A stretch of DNA of 6,535 nucleotides from CAYGKP01 sp964350605. GTDB lineage: Bacteria > Bacteroidota > Bacteroidia > Cytophagales > JAAEPT01. Of the stretch, positions 4,865 to 6,535 are shown piece by piece. Each line of letters opens with the position of its first letter. Position 1 is the first letter of the stretch. Below the pieces are notes generated by a model. The model was given only the letters and a program-made list of their open reading frames with translations. It was not told where the DNA came from and searched no databases. The DNA is taken from contig CAYGKP010000146.1 in the NCBI GenBank assembly GCA_964350605.1, forward strand, positions 1-6,535, read 5' to 3'. The position numbers and the translations under genes are program-made.

Positions 4865-6306
4865 ATGTCGGTCTTTGTGTGCAGGAAGAGACCCGAATTT
4901 CCTTGGTCGGTAATCGAGTATTCGATGCGGAAAACCAGGTTGTAGTAGGTCACGATGTCGAACCCTGCCCCCACCCCGTAGAGAACTCGGTCGGCCAGGG
5001 GCGCATTGCCCGGGCGATTCGTCCCGTCGAAGGCCGTGCCCCAGTCCCCGTAAATTTTAACGTACATCGCGATGGGGATCGTCTTGAACTGCTCGATGGG
5101 CACGAGCGGATTCTCATGGACCGTGCGAAACATGCGCCACCGAAGGCTGGTGCGATGCAGGAAGAAATGCTCCCCATCGATTACCGATAGCTCGTACCCC
5201 CGCACAAAATCCTCCCCATAACCCAGTGCGCCAATCTGGAAATACGGTTGTTCCGAAGGAAACACGTTGAGCTTCGCGTCCACCCCGCTGGCCAAGAAAA
5301 TCCGGGGCGTCAGTTCGAAGTGACGTGCGTAGCCCAAGTACAGCAATGTCTGGTCCACGTCGCCAAACACCCCAAGCCCCCGCTTGTCGAGTGTCAGGTT
5401 GAAGACGCTGCCCCTCAGGGCGTAGTAGCGAATGTCCCGGCGATCGACGCTCAGGCCGTACGTGAGGCGCAGGTAGCGTTGGTTGGTTTGCCCGTCCAAG
5501 AAATAATCGGGGTTCAACTGGGCAATTGTATCGGCAATCGAGCTGTTGTAGAAGCCCAACTCCAGGCCCTGAGAAGTGTAGAACTTCGGCCGTCGAAACA
5601 GGCTCATGCTGGCCCAGAAGCGCCGGCGCAGCACCCGCTCGCCCTCCTCGAATTCCAGGTAGTTGTCGATGGTATTATAGGCCACCGATTTGTTGTCGGC
5701 GTACGACACCTCGACGCCTAGGCCCGTTTGCTGTTGGCGGTTGAGGTAGGGAATCTTGTAGGCGATCTGGTACTTCTGGGTGAAGCCCTGTTGGAAAGTC
5801 AGCTTCAGTTCCTCGGCCCGGCCCCGGAAATTCGCGTGGCGTACCCGCATCCCCCAGTTCAAGCGGTCGAGCCGATGGCCACGTTGCCACCACTCGTTGA
5901 AATTTCGGTCGGCCAGATCGAGGATCGGAATCGGAAAAACGTACCACTGCTCGTCCACCTCGACTTGTACGTCCCGGACCGTGGAATCGACAGTCGGGGT
6001 CGAGTAAACCTTTGTTTGGTTGAAGAGCCCCAGGTTAAAAATCTTGTTCGATTCGCTCGTGAAAAACGTTGTGGAATCGAAATAGGTCAGCCGATCCCCT
6101 GGCTCGAAAGTCAACTCGCGGGTCAATATCCAGGGCTTGGTGCGCTTGTTTCCTTTCAAATGGATCTCGCCTACTGTGTAGCCCGCGCTGTCAACTCGCT
6201 CGCTCCGAAGCGTATCGACCTGAGCCCATCCCAGCATGGGAAAGAAGACAAAACCGACGGTCACAAGTCGCCCCCACTGGCGGGCGAGCGACAGACCCGA
6301 ACGCAT
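4861..6306 (-). CDS. Compact Omp85/BamA-like outer-membrane protein with one POTRA-like domain
   Basis: 481 residues from the ATG at 6306. The signal peptide (Arg2, Arg9, Arg13, hydrophobic core, LGWA before Gln29) is followed by a POTRA-like domain at about 43-118 (VGEIHLKGNKRTKPWILTRE, then FNLGLFNQTKVYS and VQVEVDEQW), then a 16-strand-type barrel region. The barrel shows DRRDIRYYALRGSVF (about 288-302), matching the DxRD...P-x-G-type strand of the superfamily, and FVRGYE (about 367-372), the conserved VRGF/Y motif of loop 6. Omp85 proteins insert or move proteins across the outer membrane. Full BamA has five POTRA domains and about 800 residues, so this is a minimal relative, not the essential BamA; the substrate is unknown. 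It ends in HTKTDI without the usual terminal aromatic residue. The longer start at 6420 adds 38 residues that do not look like a signal peptide and would overlap the acetyl-CoA synthetase start. It has no cysteines. Confidence 0.88.
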   Translation of the reverse strand: MRSGLSLARQWGRLVTVGFVFFPMLGWAQVDTLRSERVDSAGYTVGEIHLKGNKRTKPWILTRELTFEPGDRLTYFDSTTFFTSESNKIFNLGLFNQTKVYSTPTVDSTVRDVQVEVDEQWYVFPIPILDLADRNFNEWWQRGHRLDRLNWGMRVRHANFRGRAEELKLTFQQGFTQKYQIAYKIPYLNRQQQTGLGVEVSYADNKSVAYNTIDNYLEFEEGERVLRRRFWASMSLFRRPKFYTSQGLELGFYNSSIADTIAQLNPDYFLDGQTNQRYLRLTYGLSVDRRDIRYYALRGSVFNLTLDKRGLGVFGDVDQTLLYLGYARHFELTPRIFLASGVDAKLNVFPSEQPYFQIGALGYGEDFVRGYELSVIDGEHFFLHRTSLRWRMFRTVHENPLVPIEQFKTIPIAMYVKIYGDWGTAFDGTNRPGNAPLADRVLYGVGAGFDIVTYYNLVFRIEYSITDQGNSGLFLHTKTDI

Positions 6307-6350
6307 GAATTGCGTAGGTTGCAGGAAGGACAAGCGCGTGGGCATCAACC

Positions 6351-6358
6351 CGAAAGTA
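6351..6358 (-). promoter_or_regulatory. Weak candidate -7 promoter element for the Omp85-like gene
   Basis: Read on the minus strand, TACTTTCG differs from TAnnTTTG at one fixed position and lies about 45 bases before the ATG at 6306. It would place the transcript start after the longer alternative starts, agreeing with the chosen start. No -33 element is visible at the expected spacing. The 94-base region 6307-6400 must hold both divergent promoters; I see no convincing one for the acetyl-CoA synthetase side. Confidence 0.15.
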
Positions 6359-6400
6359 GACAGCGCGCCTGGAACCCCCACGTTCTTCCCACCGATCCCC

Positions 6401-6535
6401 ATGTTTTCTCCGATTCGCACCTTTTCAGATTATCAAGAAGTATACGAGCGCAGCGTCGCCGATCCCGAAGGCTTTTGGGCCGAACAAGCCCAGCGGTTTC
6501 AATGGAAAAAACCCTTCGATTCGGTGCTTGAATGG
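6401..6535 (+). CDS. acs: Acetyl-CoA synthetase, N-terminal 45 codons (cut by window edge)
   Basis: The enzyme activates acetate to acetyl-CoA through an acetyl-adenylate, using ATP and coenzyme A, in the cytoplasm. Only the N-terminus is present: MFSPIRTFSDYQEVYERSV then ADPEGFWAEQAQRF and a stretch ending SVLEW, which fits the N-terminal cap of acetyl-CoA synthetases (DPExFWAE, then Trp/Phe-rich residues leading to the AMP-binding domain). The catalytic AMP-binding motifs lie beyond the right edge, so integrity of the gene cannot be judged; the family is usually about 630-650 residues. ATG 6401 is chosen because the protein then begins at the usual family position; the frame stays open upstream, at least to a GTG at 6338, but the extra residues are not family-like. 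No Shine-Dalgarno is visible. It is divergent from the Omp85-like gene and has no evident functional link to it. A related acyl-CoA synthetase such as propionyl-CoA synthetase is the main alternative. Confidence 0.85.
   Translation, partial: MFSPIRTFSDYQEVYERSVADPEGFWAEQAQRFQWKKPFDSVLEW

Noticed and set aside
4861..6420. 519-residue version of the Omp85-like protein
   Set aside because: The extra N-terminal segment is not signal-like, would place the real signal peptide internally, and would overlap the divergent acetyl-CoA synthetase start.
5728..6531. 267-codon + strand frame across the Omp85-like gene and the acetyl-CoA synthetase start
   Set aside because: It conflicts with the recognised POTRA/barrel protein on the other strand and with the acetyl-CoA synthetase frame, and its product resembles no family.
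1..6535. Mobile element, CRISPR array or RNA gene
   Set aside because: No transposase, integrase, terminal inverted repeats, regularly spaced DNA repeats or tRNA-like folds were seen; the only regular repeats are protein-level MORN units.

Overview
The window looks like chromosomal DNA from a fairly GC-rich member of the Bacteroidota. The pointers are signal peptides that nearly all end in Ala before Gln, a small TonB C-terminal-domain protein with the EYPGG-type motif typical of the phylum, MORN-variant (YwqK-like) repeat proteins, and start codons without clear Shine-Dalgarno sequences. GC content was judged by eye, not counted. No tRNA, rRNA, insertion sequence, CRISPR array or phage gene was seen, and no stretch over 100 bases lacks a gene.

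Layout. Positions 32-883 (+) encode an exported, probably outer-membrane beta-barrel protein of unknown role. After a 77-base gap with two small hairpins comes a tight same-strand series: an exported thioredoxin-fold protein with a CGWC active site (961-1527), a short exported TonB C-terminal-domain protein (1599-2024), a 679-residue exported MORN-variant repeat protein (2037-4076), and a second MORN-variant protein of 258 residues (4069-4845) whose start overlaps the preceding stop by 8 bases. The last three are packed closely enough to be one transcript; the thioredoxin gene probably belongs too. On the opposite strand, ending only 15 bases away, is a compact Omp85/BamA-like protein (4861-6306, minus) with one visible POTRA-like domain and the VRGY motif of the barrel. 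Divergent from it, the first 45 codons of an acetyl-CoA synthetase run off the right edge (6401-6535, +).

How the genes may work together. All five complete + strand products and the Omp85-like protein carry signal peptides, so this is a cell-envelope locus; only the acetyl-CoA synthetase is cytoplasmic. The most unusual unit is the thioredoxin-fold / TonB-domain / MORN / MORN cluster. I infer, without proof, a periplasmic or surface assembly in which long MORN arrays act as scaffolds and the thioredoxin-like protein manages the few cysteines in its neighbours. The large MORN protein contains a long 46-residue module twice, 288 residues apart, which points to an old internal block duplication.
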